This document shows, in pieces, positions 1-8,618 of a stretch of DNA of 64,000 nt. Position 1 is the first letter of the stretch; each line of letters starts with the position of its first letter. This DNA comes from Clostridiaceae bacterium M8S5 (lineage in GTDB: Bacteria; Bacillota; Clostridia; Tissierellales; MCWD3). Location of the stretch: assembly GCA_029227815.1 (NCBI GenBank), contig CP118523.1:4521500-4585499 (forward strand), written 5' to 3'. The position numbers and the translations under genes are program-made. Under the pieces are notes generated by a model that was not told the origin of the DNA, ran no database searches, and worked only from the letters and a program-made list of their open reading frames with translations.

Positions 1-2
1 CT

Positions 3-1169
3 AAAGACATATTTACAAAACAGATTGAGTTTACAGGATTTTGTCCTTTGGAAAATAGTAAATTAATGAGTTTAGATAGTGAAGAAATTAAAGCAGTGGC
101 ACAAATGATTAATGACTCAAAGAAACCTATAATATATGCTGGAGGAGGCGTAATATCATCAGGAGCACACAGTGAACTATCTAATTTAGCCAAGACTTCA
201 AACATACCTGTAGTAAATACTCTTATGGGATTAGGATGTTTTAATAGATATGATAAATTATCTTTAGGTATAGTTGGGATGCATGGGTTTAAAGAAGCCA
301 ATTTAGCAGTAAATAATAGTGATTTAATCATAGCGTTAGGAGCAAGATTTAGTGATAGAGTAATAGGAAAAGCAGATGAATTTGCACCACAAGCTAAGAT
401 TATACATGTAGATATAGACAACACAGAAGCAAGTAAAAATATAGACAGTTTATTGACAATAATTGGAGATGTCAAAGAAGTATTAAATCAAGTTATGAAA
501 CATATAAAACCTCAAGATAGAAATCAGTGGTTAAGAGAGGTTCAAAGTTATAAACAAGAAGATGTGAAAAATGAAGATTTTACACCAAAGAATATATTAA
601 AAACATTAGGAGATAGTTATAAACAAGATACAATCGTAGTAACAGATGTTGGTCAACATCAGATGTGGACAGCTCAATACTGGAAATTTACAAAACCCAG
701 AACATTTATAACATCAGGTGGATTAGGAACAATGGGGTTTGGATTAGGAGCAGCTATAGGTGCAAAGATAGGAAAACAAGATAAGAGAGTAGTATTGATA
801 ACAGGTGATGGCAGTTTTAGAATGAATTGCAACGAACTAAGTACACTCGCAAAATGCAAATTACCAGTAATAATAGTACTTTTTAATAACAGCACTTTAG
901 GGATGGTAAGGCAATGGCAGACCCTTTTTAGCGGTCAAAGATATTCACAAACAGACATAACAGGGGAAGTGGATTATATTAAGTTAGCAAAAGCGTATGG
1001 AATTAATGGCTACAAAGTAGACAACCTAAAAGGTTTACAGACTACTATAGAGATACATTGCCAAAATGATAATGAAGCTGTATTAGTAGAGTGTACTATA
1101 GACAAAGATGAGATGGTATTACCAATAGTTCCAGCAGGAGTAGCAATAAGCGAACAAATAATTGGATAA
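3..1169 (+). CDS. ilvB: Acetolactate synthase large subunit, 5' end outside window
   Basis: The reading frame is open to the left edge of the window, so only the C-terminal part is present (about 388 of an expected 550 residues). The enzyme condenses two pyruvates to acetolactate, or pyruvate with 2-ketobutyrate, in valine/leucine/isoleucine synthesis. The central nucleotide-binding-fold domain begins around the IYAGGGV segment. The C-terminal ThDP domain carries the GDGSFRMNCNEL...NN motif for the diphosphate and Mg. The conserved tryptophan of the MVRQWQ segment (TGG at 915-917) is intact, unlike in the paralogue at 2953-4611. It ends before a promoter and T-box leader, so it probably closes a separate upstream operon. 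A TTG at 48 is only an internal codon and not the start, because homology continues upstream of it. Confidence 0.93.
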   Translation, partial: KDIFTKQIEFTGFCPLENSKLMSLDSEEIKAVAQMINDSKKPIIYAGGGVISSGAHSELSNLAKTSNIPVVNTLMGLGCFNRYDKLSLGIVGMHGFKEANLAVNNSDLIIALGARFSDRVIGKADEFAPQAKIIHVDIDNTEASKNIDSLLTIIGDVKEVLNQVMKHIKPQDRNQWLREVQSYKQEDVKNEDFTPKNILKTLGDSYKQDTIVVTDVGQHQMWTAQYWKFTKPRTFITSGGLGTMGFGLGAAIGAKIGKQDKRVVLITGDGSFRMNCNELSTLAKCKLPVIIVLFNNSTLGMVRQWQTLFSGQRYSQTDITGEVDYIKLAKAYGINGYKVDNLKGLQTTIEIHCQNDNEAVLVECTIDKDEMVLPIVPAGVAISEQIIG

Positions 1170-1215
1170 GTGATATATGCTTAGTGAAAAAAATTCAGAA
1201 AATTCAAAATTTCTA

Positions 1216-1244
1216 TTGACAAAATTTTAATAGGGTTATATAAT
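1216..1244 (+). promoter_or_regulatory. Sigma-A promoter of the ilv T-box operon
   Basis: TTGACA at 1216-1221 and TATAAT at 1239-1244 are separated by exactly 17 bp. This is a consensus promoter placed directly ahead of the T-box leader, so the downstream genes have their own transcript separate from the upstream ilvB. Confidence 0.85.
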
Positions 1245-1255
1245 ACGAATAATTT

Positions 1256-1575
1256 AAAAATTAAAAGAACCAAACAAATCATGAATATTAAAACTATGAC
1301 AGAGAAAAAAGTACTATATCTTAATTACAGAGAGCTGATGGGCGGTGAGAATCAGGTGTTAAGGATAGTATAATACTCACTCTTGAGTTGCTTAATTGAA
1401 AGGTTATACTAATTAGATTAAGACGGTTGCTAGCGTTAAATAGCTATGTTTATTACAAACAATAGAGAGGTAGTTTTAACTACAAATAGGGTGGTAACGC
1501 GTAAGAAATCTTTCGTCCCTATGTACATATATAAATCGAGTATGTATATAGGAATGAAAGATTTTTTTATATATA
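1256..1575 (+). promoter_or_regulatory. T-box riboswitch leader controlling ilv genes
   Basis: The leader has a stem I region with the typical AGAGAGCTGATGG element followed by GGTGAGAATCAG. The T-box sequence AGGGTGGTAACGCG lies at 1488-1501 and is followed by a terminator hairpin and T run. Uncharged tRNA binding should favour the antiterminator and switch on the downstream ilv genes. The specifier codon is hard to fix by eye. CTC (Leu) at 1376-1378 is the best candidate, matching the leucine specifier known for the Bacillus subtilis ilv-leu leader, but this assignment is an inference. Confidence 0.88.
1506..1569 (+). terminator. T-box regulated terminator
   Basis: AAATCTTTC pairs with GAAAGATTT, with an inner stem CCTATGTACATA / TATGTATATAGG, followed by a run of T. 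It overlaps the antiterminator side of the T-box sequence, as expected for a switchable terminator. Confidence 0.85.
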
Positions 1576-1680
1576 TGCAGTTAAATTGAACCTATATTGA
1601 TACATCTCTATTCTTTAATAAAGCGCAGAGATAAATTATAAAAGTAAAAACTTAAGTCAATGTCTAAAGGAGGTGCAATA

Positions 1681-1917
1681 ATGACTAAATCTATAAAAGC
1701 TGTTTTAAACAATGGCTTAGATTCTATGGTTAGGTTGACAAATATATTAAGAAAAAAAGAATATAGGATTAAAGATATTCACATGACATCATATGAAAAC
1801 AGCCGTTGTGTGGATTTACTACTGACTATATATGAAGATGAAGATACTGGAGTTAAAAGAATTATAAATCAAATGAAAAAAATTCATGATGTATACGATA
1901 TCGAGGAGGTTAATTAA
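1681..1917 (+). CDS. ilvN: Short acetolactate synthase regulatory subunit (ACT domain)
   Basis: This is a 78-residue single ACT-domain protein of the IlvM/IlvN type, the small subunit that activates the catalytic subunit and confers valine feedback. ATG at 1681 is chosen because AGGAGGTG (1668-1675) sits five bases upstream; an upstream in-frame ATG at 1660 would place the ribosome site inside the gene. It is shorter than classical IlvN (about 160 residues), lacking the C-terminal domain, and is similar in size to IlvM. It is the first gene after the T-box leader, and its stop codon directly abuts the ilvC start. The partner could be either of the two acetolactate synthases here. Confidence 0.82.
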   Translation: MTKSIKAVLNNGLDSMVRLTNILRKKEYRIKDIHMTSYENSRCVDLLLTIYEDEDTGVKRIINQMKKIHDVYDIEEVN

Positions 1918-2907
1918 ATGACAAAAATGTATTATAACGATGATGCTAATATAGAAATATTAAAAGATAAAAAGGTGGCAATTATAGGGTATGGAAGTCA
2001 AGGACATGCACATGCATTGAATCTGAAAGAGAGTGGGGTTCAAGTAGTAGTAGGTTTGTACAAAGGAAGTAAGTCATGGCCAAAAGCACAGGCAGAAGGA
2101 CTAAAAGTTGTAGAAGTAGCAGATGCAGTTAAACAAGCAGATGTCATCATGATACTTTTGCCAGATACAAAGCAAAGAGGAGTATATGAAGAGAGTATAA
2201 AACCATATTTAAAAGAAGGAGTAGCATTAGTATTTGCTCATGGATTCAATATACAATTCAATCAAATAGTACCACCCAAAAACGTAGATGTATTTATGGT
2301 AGCTCCAAAAGGACCAGGACATTTAGTTAGAAGAGTATATACAGAAGGTAAAGGAGTACCGGCTTTAATAGCGATATACCAAGATTATACATCAAGAGCA
2401 AAAGAACTAGCGTTAGCATATGCTAATGGAATAGGGGCAACTAGAGCAGGCGTTATAGAAACAACTTTTAAAGAAGAAACAGAGACAGATTTATTTGGAG
2501 AGCAAGCTGTGCTATGTGGAGGAGTAACAGAGTTGATAAAGGCAGGTTTTGATACTCTAGTAGAAGCTGGGTATCAAGAAGAGATAGCATATTTTGAATG
2601 CTTGCACGAAATGAAACTTATAGTAGATTTGTTCTATGAAGGAGGCTTTGAAAAGATGCGAGCTAGCATCAGTGATACAGCTGAATATGGAGATTATAAG
2701 ATAGGGAGCAGAATAATAACAGAAGATACAAGAAGAGAAATGAAAAAAGTCTTAGAAGAAATACAGACAGGAAAATTTGCAAAAGATTGGATTACAGAAA
2801 ATAGCATAAATAGGCCTGAGTACAGTGCATTAAAACAACAAGAATTATCACATTCTATAGTAAATGTGGGAAAGAAACTAAGAGAAATGATGTCTTGGAT
2901 CGGGTAA
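1918..2907 (+). CDS. ilvC: Ketol-acid reductoisomerase
   Basis: At 329 residues this is the usual length of a class I enzyme. It isomerises and reduces acetolactate or acetohydroxybutyrate with NAD(P)H. The N-terminal Rossmann domain shows [18 protein letters not shown] and a phosphate-binding loop GLYKGSKSW. The C-terminal knotted helical domain contains the metal-site segments ETDLFGEQ and [14 protein letters not shown] ribosome site GAGGAGG lies inside the end of the preceding gene and ATG follows that gene's TAA directly, so the two are translationally linked. It forms an operon with the ACT subunit and the following ilvB copy. Confidence 0.96.
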   Translation: MTKMYYNDDANIEILKDKKVAIIGYGSQGHAHALNLKESGVQVVVGLYKGSKSWPKAQAEGLKVVEVADAVKQADVIMILLPDTKQRGVYEESIKPYLKEGVALVFAHGFNIQFNQIVPPKNVDVFMVAPKGPGHLVRRVYTEGKGVPALIAIYQDYTSRAKELALAYANGIGATRAGVIETTFKEETETDLFGEQAVLCGGVTELIKAGFDTLVEAGYQEEIAYFECLHEMKLIVDLFYEGGFEKMRASISDTAEYGDYKIGSRIITEDTRREMKKVLEEIQTGKFAKDWITENSINRPEYSALKQQELSHSIVNVGKKLREMMSWIG

Positions 2908-2952
2908 TTAAAGTTACTATATTAATAAGATTATCGAAAGAGGTGAATATAT

Positions 2953-4611
2953 ATGAGACTTAATGGAGCAGAAATCGTGTTGCACTATCTAAGAAAAGAA
3001 AACGTAGATACAGTATTTGGTTATCCAGGTGGAGCAGTAGTACCATTATATAATGAATTATATAAAATGAAGAGCGAGATTAAACACGTCAGATGTGCTC
3101 ATGAACAAGGATGTATTCATGCAGCAGATGGATATGCTAGAACAACTGGTAAAGTTGGTGTATGTTTTCTTACATCAGGGCCGGGGGTGACAAATGCAAT
3201 AACAGGTATTGCAGCAGCGTATATGGATTCTATTCCATTAGTCGTTATTTCAGGTCAAGTAACAACGAAGTTATTGGGAAGTGATTCTTTTCAAGAAGTT
3301 GACATAACAGGAGTTACTATGACGTTAACTAAACATAACTATTTAGTTAAAGACATAACTAATCTACCTCAAATAATGGCAGAGGCATTTGACATCGCTA
3401 ATAGTGGCAGGAGAGGACCTGTTTTAATAGATATACCAAAAGATATTCTGATTCAGCATATAGACATTGATGAAGATATAAAGGCTTATAAAGAAATAAA
3501 AAATAAGCAGCAAATACCAGAAAATTGTATTCAACAAATAGCTGATATGATAGATAATGCAGAAAGACCAATAATATATGCTGGAGGAGGGGTAATAGCA
3601 TCAGGTAGTTCAAATGAGTTAAAAAAGTTAGCAAAAAAGACGGGAATACCTGTTGCTAATACTTTGATGGGTCTAGGATGTTACCCAAGAGATGATAATT
3701 TATCACTAGGAATGGTTGGGATGCATGGATTTAGAGAAGCTAACCTAGCTGTAAAAAATAGCGATTTACTTATAGGAATCGGAGTAAGATTTAGTGACAG
3801 AGCAATAGGGACAAATTGCCATTATTTAAACACAAAAATAATACACATAGATATAGATGATACCGAAATAAACAAAAATATGAAATGTGACATATCACTA
3901 GCAGGAAACGTGAAGAATATACTATGTCAATTAATTAAAAAAACAATGTATAAAGATAGAAAAGAGTGGATCGCTCTAATTAGAAAGTGGGATGGCGCAC
4001 ACAATCAAAATTGTATAAACTTTACTCCTAAGAATATATTAAATAGATTACAGAAATACTATAATAAGGACACAATAATTTCAACAGATGTTGGACAACA
4101 TCAGATGTGGGTTGCTCAATACTGGAAATTTAAAGAGCCAGCAACATTCTTGACATCCGGAGGACTTGGAGCTATGGGGTATGGTTTAGGAGCGGCTCTA
4201 GGGGCAAAGCTAGGTAAACCAGACAAAAAAGTAATATTGGTTACTGGGGATGGAAGTTTTAGAATGAACTGCAATGAAATGAGTACAGCTACCAAATATA
4301 ATTTGCCAATAATTATAATAATGCTAAATAACAGTTCTTTAGGATTAGTAAGACAATTGCAAAAACACTTTGCTGATGGTAGATATTCACAAACAGAAAT
4401 GACCAATGATGTTGATTATATTATGCTTGCAAAATCATATAGCTTTGAGAGTTATCAAGTCGACAATTTAGATGACTTAGAAAAAGTATTGAACAAAGTA
4501 AGATTAAAGACTAAAAAGTCTGTCTTTATTGAATGTATTATAGACGTACAAGAGCTTGTATTACCAATAGTTCCACCAGATAAAGCCATAGATGAGCAAA
4601 TATTATACTAG
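2953..4611 (+). CDS. ilvB: Acetolactate synthase large subunit, second copy (Leu at the Trp site)
   Basis: This is a full-length 552-residue ThDP enzyme. The N-terminal ThDP domain has the catalytic glutamate E51 in HEQGCIHAADGYAR. The central domain starts near IYAGGGV, and the C-terminal domain has GDGSFRMNCNEM...NN. The start ATG follows AAAGAGGTG. It is the third gene of the T-box transcript and a clear paralogue of the copy at the left edge. The striking difference is residue 469: the MVRQWQ segment of the first copy reads LVRQLQ here (TTG at 4357-4359 instead of TGG). The Trp at this position is known to control sulfonylurea/imidazolinone binding and preference for 2-ketobutyrate. The functional consequence in this protein is inferred. 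Confidence 0.95.
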   Translation: MRLNGAEIVLHYLRKENVDTVFGYPGGAVVPLYNELYKMKSEIKHVRCAHEQGCIHAADGYARTTGKVGVCFLTSGPGVTNAITGIAAAYMDSIPLVVISGQVTTKLLGSDSFQEVDITGVTMTLTKHNYLVKDITNLPQIMAEAFDIANSGRRGPVLIDIPKDILIQHIDIDEDIKAYKEIKNKQQIPENCIQQIADMIDNAERPIIYAGGGVIASGSSNELKKLAKKTGIPVANTLMGLGCYPRDDNLSLGMVGMHGFREANLAVKNSDLLIGIGVRFSDRAIGTNCHYLNTKIIHIDIDDTEINKNMKCDISLAGNVKNILCQLIKKTMYKDRKEWIALIRKWDGAHNQNCINFTPKNILNRLQKYYNKDTIISTDVGQHQMWVAQYWKFKEPATFLTSGGLGAMGYGLGAALGAKLGKPDKKVILVTGDGSFRMNCNEMSTATKYNLPIIIIMLNNSSLGLVRQLQKHFADGRYSQTEMTNDVDYIMLAKSYSFESYQVDNLDDLEKVLNKVRLKTKKSVFIECIIDVQELVLPIVPPDKAIDEQILY

Positions 4612-4780
4612 CATTTTTAAAAGATTACTTTCATCATAAACCCATATATAATCTCTATGTATTTATTTCATTAACTTAATATTTGATGACTTGTATTAAA
4701 ATAATTTAGATGTTAACATAAAGTTGGATGAACAAGTGTGCTTCACACACGTACTAATTACTTACAGGAGAGGATATATT

Positions 4781-5218
4781 ATGTATAATAAATACTTAGT
4801 AATAGATAAAAGCATATTACCTGGAGTTTTTGATAAAGTAATACTTGCTAAAGAACTGCTTAGAACAGGCAGTGAGAAAGAAGTAACAGAAGCCGTAAGA
4901 AAAGCAGGAATAAGTAGAAGTACTTTTTATAAGTATAAAGATTATGTATTTGCTGTTTCAGAGGGAAGTATTGGAAAGAAAGTAACCATCGCGTTGTTAT
5001 TAACACATAGACCTGGTTTACTATCTAACATACTTAATGTAATGGCAAATTCAAAATGCAATATACTAACGATAAACCAAGATATACCTATAAATAGTAC
5101 AGCTAATGTCAGTGTAACCTTTGATAGGACTAGTGCAATAGAAAGCCTAGATGATATAATGCAAAAGATAGAGAAAATGGATGGTGTTTTAAAACTGAAG
5201 CTGATAGCCATGGAGTAA
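4781..5218 (+). CDS. PheB-type ACT domain protein (UPF0735)
   Basis: The protein is 145 residues. Residues 1-60 form a small helical region with a helix-turn-helix look (AVRKAGISRSTFYKYKDYVF). Residues 65-145 form an ACT domain (VTIALLLTHRPGLLSNILNVMA). This matches the PheB/UPF0735 family, which is linked to amino-acid metabolism but not assigned a reaction. ATG 4781 is chosen because of CAGGAGAGG just upstream; an in-frame extension to 4724 lacks a ribosome site. Its place after the ilv genes fits an amino-acid sensing role, which is inference. Confidence 0.85.
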   Translation: MYNKYLVIDKSILPGVFDKVILAKELLRTGSEKEVTEAVRKAGISRSTFYKYKDYVFAVSEGSIGKKVTIALLLTHRPGLLSNILNVMANSKCNILTINQDIPINSTANVSVTFDRTSAIESLDDIMQKIEKMDGVLKLKLIAME

Positions 5219-5383
5219 TTTTTATTATAGAAAAATAAATTAGACATATATGCATAAAAAATTCCAATCTTAGGAATAAATAAATTTGAATTAATTAAAA
5301 CTAGAAGTATTCATAAGATCAATATACTATAAATAAAAGCTTTATGAATATTTCAGGTTAAAATATTTTTCTAAGGAGGATTT

Positions 5384-5656
5384 ATGATTAGTCTAAAAAA
5401 CATATTATTAGCGGGGATTGGGTCTGTTGCTTACACATATGAGAAAGCTGCAGAGTTAGTAGAGGAAATGGTCAAAAAAGGTGAGATAACAGTAAAACAA
5501 GGCAAGGATCTAACCGATGAGCTTAAAAAGAAGACTTTTAAAAGCATGGATGTAGCAGAAGATAAATTAAATGGCGTATTATCCAATATTCAGAGCATGA
5601 CAAAAACTGAAATTGATGAAGTAAAAAAGAAAATAAATGAATTGGAGAAGAAATAA
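5384..5656 (+). CDS. Phasin-family coiled-coil protein
   Basis: This is a 90-residue, Lys/Glu-rich helical protein. It has a short hydrophobic N-terminal stretch (NILLAGIGSVAYTYEKA) and a long coiled coil to the end (EIDEVKKKINELEKK). The pattern matches phasin/PhaF-like small proteins of Firmicutes that commonly sit directly before a UbiB/AarF kinase, as here. AAGGAGG precedes the ATG. The biochemical role is unknown; granule or membrane association is the family expectation only. The spacing to the kinase gene is 34 bp and contains a strong hairpin. Confidence 0.7.
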   Translation: MISLKNILLAGIGSVAYTYEKAAELVEEMVKKGEITVKQGKDLTDELKKKTFKSMDVAEDKLNGVLSNIQSMTKTEIDEVKKKINELEKK

Positions 5657-5678
5657 GCTTTTATATAAAGCTTATTTC
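5650..5678 (+). terminator. Perfect 12-bp hairpin between phasin-like and ubiB-like genes
   Basis: GAAATAAGCTTT (5650-5661) pairs perfectly with AAAGCTTATTTC (5667-5678) across a 5-base loop. The stem starts inside the phasin stop region and ends 12 bases before the ubiB start. It lacks a long T run, so it may be a weak attenuator or a processing site and not a full terminator. Confidence 0.55.
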
Positions 5679-5690
5679 TGATATTAACCA

Positions 5691-7271
5691 ATGAGTCGTA
5701 TTAAAGAAAAGAGACGAATAAAAGAAATTCTATCTATATTTGTTAAATACGGAATAAAAAAAGATAGAATAAATCCAGAAAATTTGAGAAAAGCATTAGA
5801 AGAACTAGGACCTACATATATAAAGCTTGGACAAATCTTATCTACTAGACCAGATATTATTCCCCAAATATATATAAAAGAGTTTGAAAAACTTCAGGAT
5901 AATGTTAAACAACTTCCATATGAAATAGTACAAGGTATATTAACAGATAATTATAATGATGAAATAGAAGATATTTTTCTAAAAATAGACAAACAACCAC
6001 TAGCCTCTGCATCTATAGCACAAGTACATAGAGCAGTACTTAAAAATGGAAAAAACGTAGTGCTTAAAATACTTAGGCCAGATGTTAGAGAGACTATGCT
6101 TAGCGATATGAAAATACTAAGGAAGTTAGCTGTGTTTGCGAAGATAACTCCACAGATGCAGGTAATTGATGCAAAAGAAGCTATAGATTTCTTCATAGAA
6201 GTAATAAAAAAAGAGCTAAATTTGGTACAAGAAGCAAAAAATCTAGAGACATTTTATGAGAATAATAAAAACTCAAAAATAGTAAAATGCCCAAAAGTAT
6301 TTATGGAGTATAGTAGTTATAATATACTTGTAATGGAATATATTCAGGGTATCAAAATAACGAATATTAAAGAACTACAAAATCAGGGATATGATTTAGA
6401 AGAAATAGGGCGTAAATTAGCGCATAATTACTTAAAACAAGTGTTAGAAGATGGATTTTTTCATGGAGATCCACATCCAGGAAATATAATAATTTGTGAT
6501 AGAAAAATAGTATTTTTAGATTTTGGACTTGTAGGACAAATAGATAAAAATATGAGAAAAGAATTTGACAATCTTTTGATTGCAGTTGGAACAAGAGATA
6601 TCCAAAAAATAACTCATTCAGTAATGAAAATAGGTATAAAAAAAGGCAAGATTAATGTACGAAAGCTATATTCAGATATAGAAGAAATATATGTTCAATA
6701 TATAGAAGAATCACTAGTTAATATAAATATAGTACAGATAATAAACGATGTGACAAGAGCAGCAAAACAAAACAACATCAATATGCCTGTGAGTATTATA
6801 GTGTATGCAAAAGGTATGATGACAATAGAAGGTGTAATTGAATCATTAGCTCCTGACATGAGTATTATGGACATAGCAATACCGTATATGCAGTCCAATA
6901 TGCTTTTAAAAAAGGATATCAAAAAAGAGCTTTTTAAGCAACTCAACAATGCATATACATCTTACAAGAAAACGCTAAAAATACCTTCAAAGACACTAGA
7001 AGTACTAAATGCAGTGAATGCAGGAAAGTTAAAAATCAAGTTAGAGCACTTAAGGCTAGAGAAGAGTATAAACTATATTAGTAAAATGATCAATAGAATA
7101 GTAGTAAGTCTTGTAATAGCATCTATGATAATAGGGTCTTCATTAGTTATAAATGCAAATACAGGCTCTAAGATATACGGCATATCGTTTTTGGGGATGA
7201 TAGGATATATAATTGCAGCATTGATGGGAGTATGGTTAGTTATTTCAATTATGAAATCAGGTAAAATGTGA
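5691..7271 (+). CDS. UbiB/ABC1/AarF-family atypical kinase
   Basis: The protein is 526 residues. The family KxGQ motif (TYIKLGQILSTRPD) comes first, followed by the Ala-rich nucleotide loop (PLASASIAQVHRA) and the kinase lysine (NVVLKILRP). The catalytic HGDPHPGNI and the metal-binding DFGLVGQ follow. Two hydrophobic segments close the protein (about 460-482 and 490-515), so it is membrane anchored. Family members act in quinone or lipid homeostasis through ATPase activity. No quinone pathway genes are seen nearby, so the substrate is unknown. It ends with TGA, showing that TGA is a real stop in this organism. No strong ribosome site precedes the ATG. Its end lies three bases from the end of the convergent mgtC-like gene. 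Confidence 0.9.
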   Translation: MSRIKEKRRIKEILSIFVKYGIKKDRINPENLRKALEELGPTYIKLGQILSTRPDIIPQIYIKEFEKLQDNVKQLPYEIVQGILTDNYNDEIEDIFLKIDKQPLASASIAQVHRAVLKNGKNVVLKILRPDVRETMLSDMKILRKLAVFAKITPQMQVIDAKEAIDFFIEVIKKELNLVQEAKNLETFYENNKNSKIVKCPKVFMEYSSYNILVMEYIQGIKITNIKELQNQGYDLEEIGRKLAHNYLKQVLEDGFFHGDPHPGNIIICDRKIVFLDFGLVGQIDKNMRKEFDNLLIAVGTRDIQKITHSVMKIGIKKGKINVRKLYSDIEEIYVQYIEESLVNINIVQIINDVTRAAKQNNINMPVSIIVYAKGMMTIEGVIESLAPDMSIMDIAIPYMQSNMLLKKDIKKELFKQLNNAYTSYKKTLKIPSKTLEVLNAVNAGKLKIKLEHLRLEKSINYISKMINRIVVSLVIASMIIGSSLVINANTGSKIYGISFLGMIGYIIAALMGVWLVISIMKSGKM

Positions 7272-7274
7272 AAA

Positions 7275-7946
7275 TTACTTAGAAGGAGTTATATCAATAC
7301 ATTCAATTCCTTCTATCAAAGTTAGATTTTTTATAATAGTGTAATTTGGTATATTCAAAGGGTTACTAATAGTCAGCTCTATAAGCAATGTGTCCTTATT
7401 TGTTTCTTCCATGCTTATATTATCAATAGAAATCTTCAAATCACCTAGTATAGTACCTATTTTACCAATTTGTCCAGGAGTATTAATAGTGGTTATATTC
7501 ACATAAGAATAGATTTTGGATTGGTTGATAAATGGCTCAAACTTGGAAAATATAACAAGAGTAACCAATATTAAAAAGGTAGTTACCACAGAGCCTATAT
7601 AAAATCCACTTCCAACAGCTAGACCTATGCCTGCAACTGTCCATAATCCCGCAGCAGTAGTTAACCCCTTAACAGTAGAGCCTTCTTTAATAATGGTACC
7701 AGCACCTAAAAAACCGATGCCACTGATAACTTGAGCACCCATACGAGTAGGATCTATATTACTAAGGTGATAATTATTATTGAATAAATATATACCGCAT
7801 AGCATGACCAGAGTAGATCCCATACAAACTAAGATATGAGTTCTAAAACCAGCAGGTCTATTTTTCCCTTCTCGTTGCAAGCCTATCAATCCACCTAGTA
7901 GTAAAGCTAAGGCTAATCTAAATATAATACAGGATGTACTTAACAT
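7275..7946 (-). CDS. MgtC/SapB-family membrane protein
   Basis: The protein is 223 residues. The N-terminal membrane domain has the family signature GGLIGLQREGKNRPAGFRTH, followed by further helices including the VISGIGFLGAGTI segment. The C-terminal soluble part is ACT-like (about 140-223). MgtC proteins are linked to growth in low magnesium and to F-ATPase control in pathogens; here the function is not predictable. TAGGAGGC lies upstream of the ATG. It is one of the few minus-strand genes and is convergent with the UbiB-like gene, with only three bases between their stops. Confidence 0.88.
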   Translation of the reverse strand: MLSTSCIIFRLALALLLGGLIGLQREGKNRPAGFRTHILVCMGSTLVMLCGIYLFNNNYHLSNIDPTRMGAQVISGIGFLGAGTIIKEGSTVKGLTTAAGLWTVAGIGLAVGSGFYIGSVVTTFLILVTLVIFSKFEPFINQSKIYSYVNITTINTPGQIGKIGTILGDLKISIDNISMEETNKDTLLIELTISNPLNIPNYTIIKNLTLIEGIECIDITPSK

Positions 7947-8075
7947 AAAAGCCTCCTATTTATTTTTAAAATGATTAAAAAATAGATTATAATATATTAT
8001 GCCATATAATCCAAAATTGATAAAGACAATATTTAGCAAAAAAAGCGTTTGACATAAATTTACACATGATTTAAG

Positions 8076-8104
8076 TTGACATAACGGCTAAATTTAGGTA
8101 TAAT
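8076..8104 (+). promoter_or_regulatory. Sigma-A promoter of tRNA-Ser / SRP RNA
   Basis: TTGACA (8076-8081), a 17-bp spacer and TATAAT (8099-8104) lie 28 bases before the tRNA. The next strong terminator follows the SRP RNA, so both RNAs are probably one transcript. Confidence 0.82.
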
Positions 8105-8132
8105 TAATATTCGTTAGACTAAATAAAAATAT

Positions 8133-8226
8133 GGAGAGATGGCTGAGTCTGGCTGAAGGCGCTCGCCTGGAAAGCGGGTAGGCGGCAAATACCGTCTCGA
8201 GGGTTCAAATCCCTCTCTCTCCGCCA
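8133..8226 (+). tRNA. tRNA-Ser (anticodon GGA)
   Basis: The acceptor GGAGAGA pairs with TCTCTCC at the end. The anticodon loop CTGGAAA carries GGA at 8169-8171. A long variable arm and TTCAAATCC in the T loop give the class II form. The CCA end is encoded. Length is 94 nt. It decodes UCC and UCU. Confidence 0.97.
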
Positions 8227-8236
8227 TTTAAAGTTT

Positions 8237-8503
8237 GCCGTACTAGATGGGGAGGTAGCGGTGCCCTGTAACCTGCAATCCGCTATAGCAGGGTTGAATT
8301 CCTAGTGGAGGCGCTTTATTGTAAGGTCTGCCTTAGATAAGTGGCGTTGAAGATCGGGTCTTACGCAATGAAAATCTATGAACCCCGTCAGGTCCGGAAG
8401 GAAGCAGCGGTAAGTAGACACTTTCATGTGCCGTAGGGGTGCCTGGTCCGAGTTAACTGTTTGAGTAACGCTTGGAGTGATGTGTCGAAATTAGGTGTAC
8501 GGC
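8237..8503 (+). ncRNA. ffs: Signal recognition particle RNA (long bacterial form)
   Basis: The ends pair as GCCGTAC (8237-8243) and GTACGGC (8497-8503), giving about 267 nt, the size of the Bacillus-type SRP RNA with an Alu domain. The S-domain signature GGTCCGGAAGGAAGCAGC begins at 8391. The position between tRNA-Ser and dnaX is the usual one in Firmicutes. It guides membrane-protein targeting with Ffh. Confidence 0.97.
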
Positions 8504-8504
8504 T

Positions 8505-8550
8505 AAAATAAATCCATGACTATGAGTGTTGTGGATTTATTTTAATATAA
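8505..8550 (+). terminator. Terminator after SRP RNA
   Basis: AAAATAAATCCA (8505-8516) pairs perfectly with TGGATTTATTTT (8532-8543). The stem's 3' side is itself T-rich. Confidence 0.8.
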
Positions 8551-8560
8551 ACTAATTTGT

Positions 8561-8589
8561 TTGATTTTTTCTAGATAATTTGGGATAAT
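8561..8589 (+). promoter_or_regulatory. Probable dnaX promoter
   Basis: TTGATT (8561-8566), a 17-bp spacer and GATAAT (8584-8589) end 29 bases before the dnaX ATG and follow the SRP terminator. Confidence 0.6.
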
Positions 8590-8618
8590 ATACATATCAT
8601 TTAGAATAGGGTGATGTT

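Noticed and set aside
1660..1680. Upstream ATG for the ACT-domain subunit
   Set aside because: The Shine-Dalgarno sequence lies inside this extension and points to ATG 1681.
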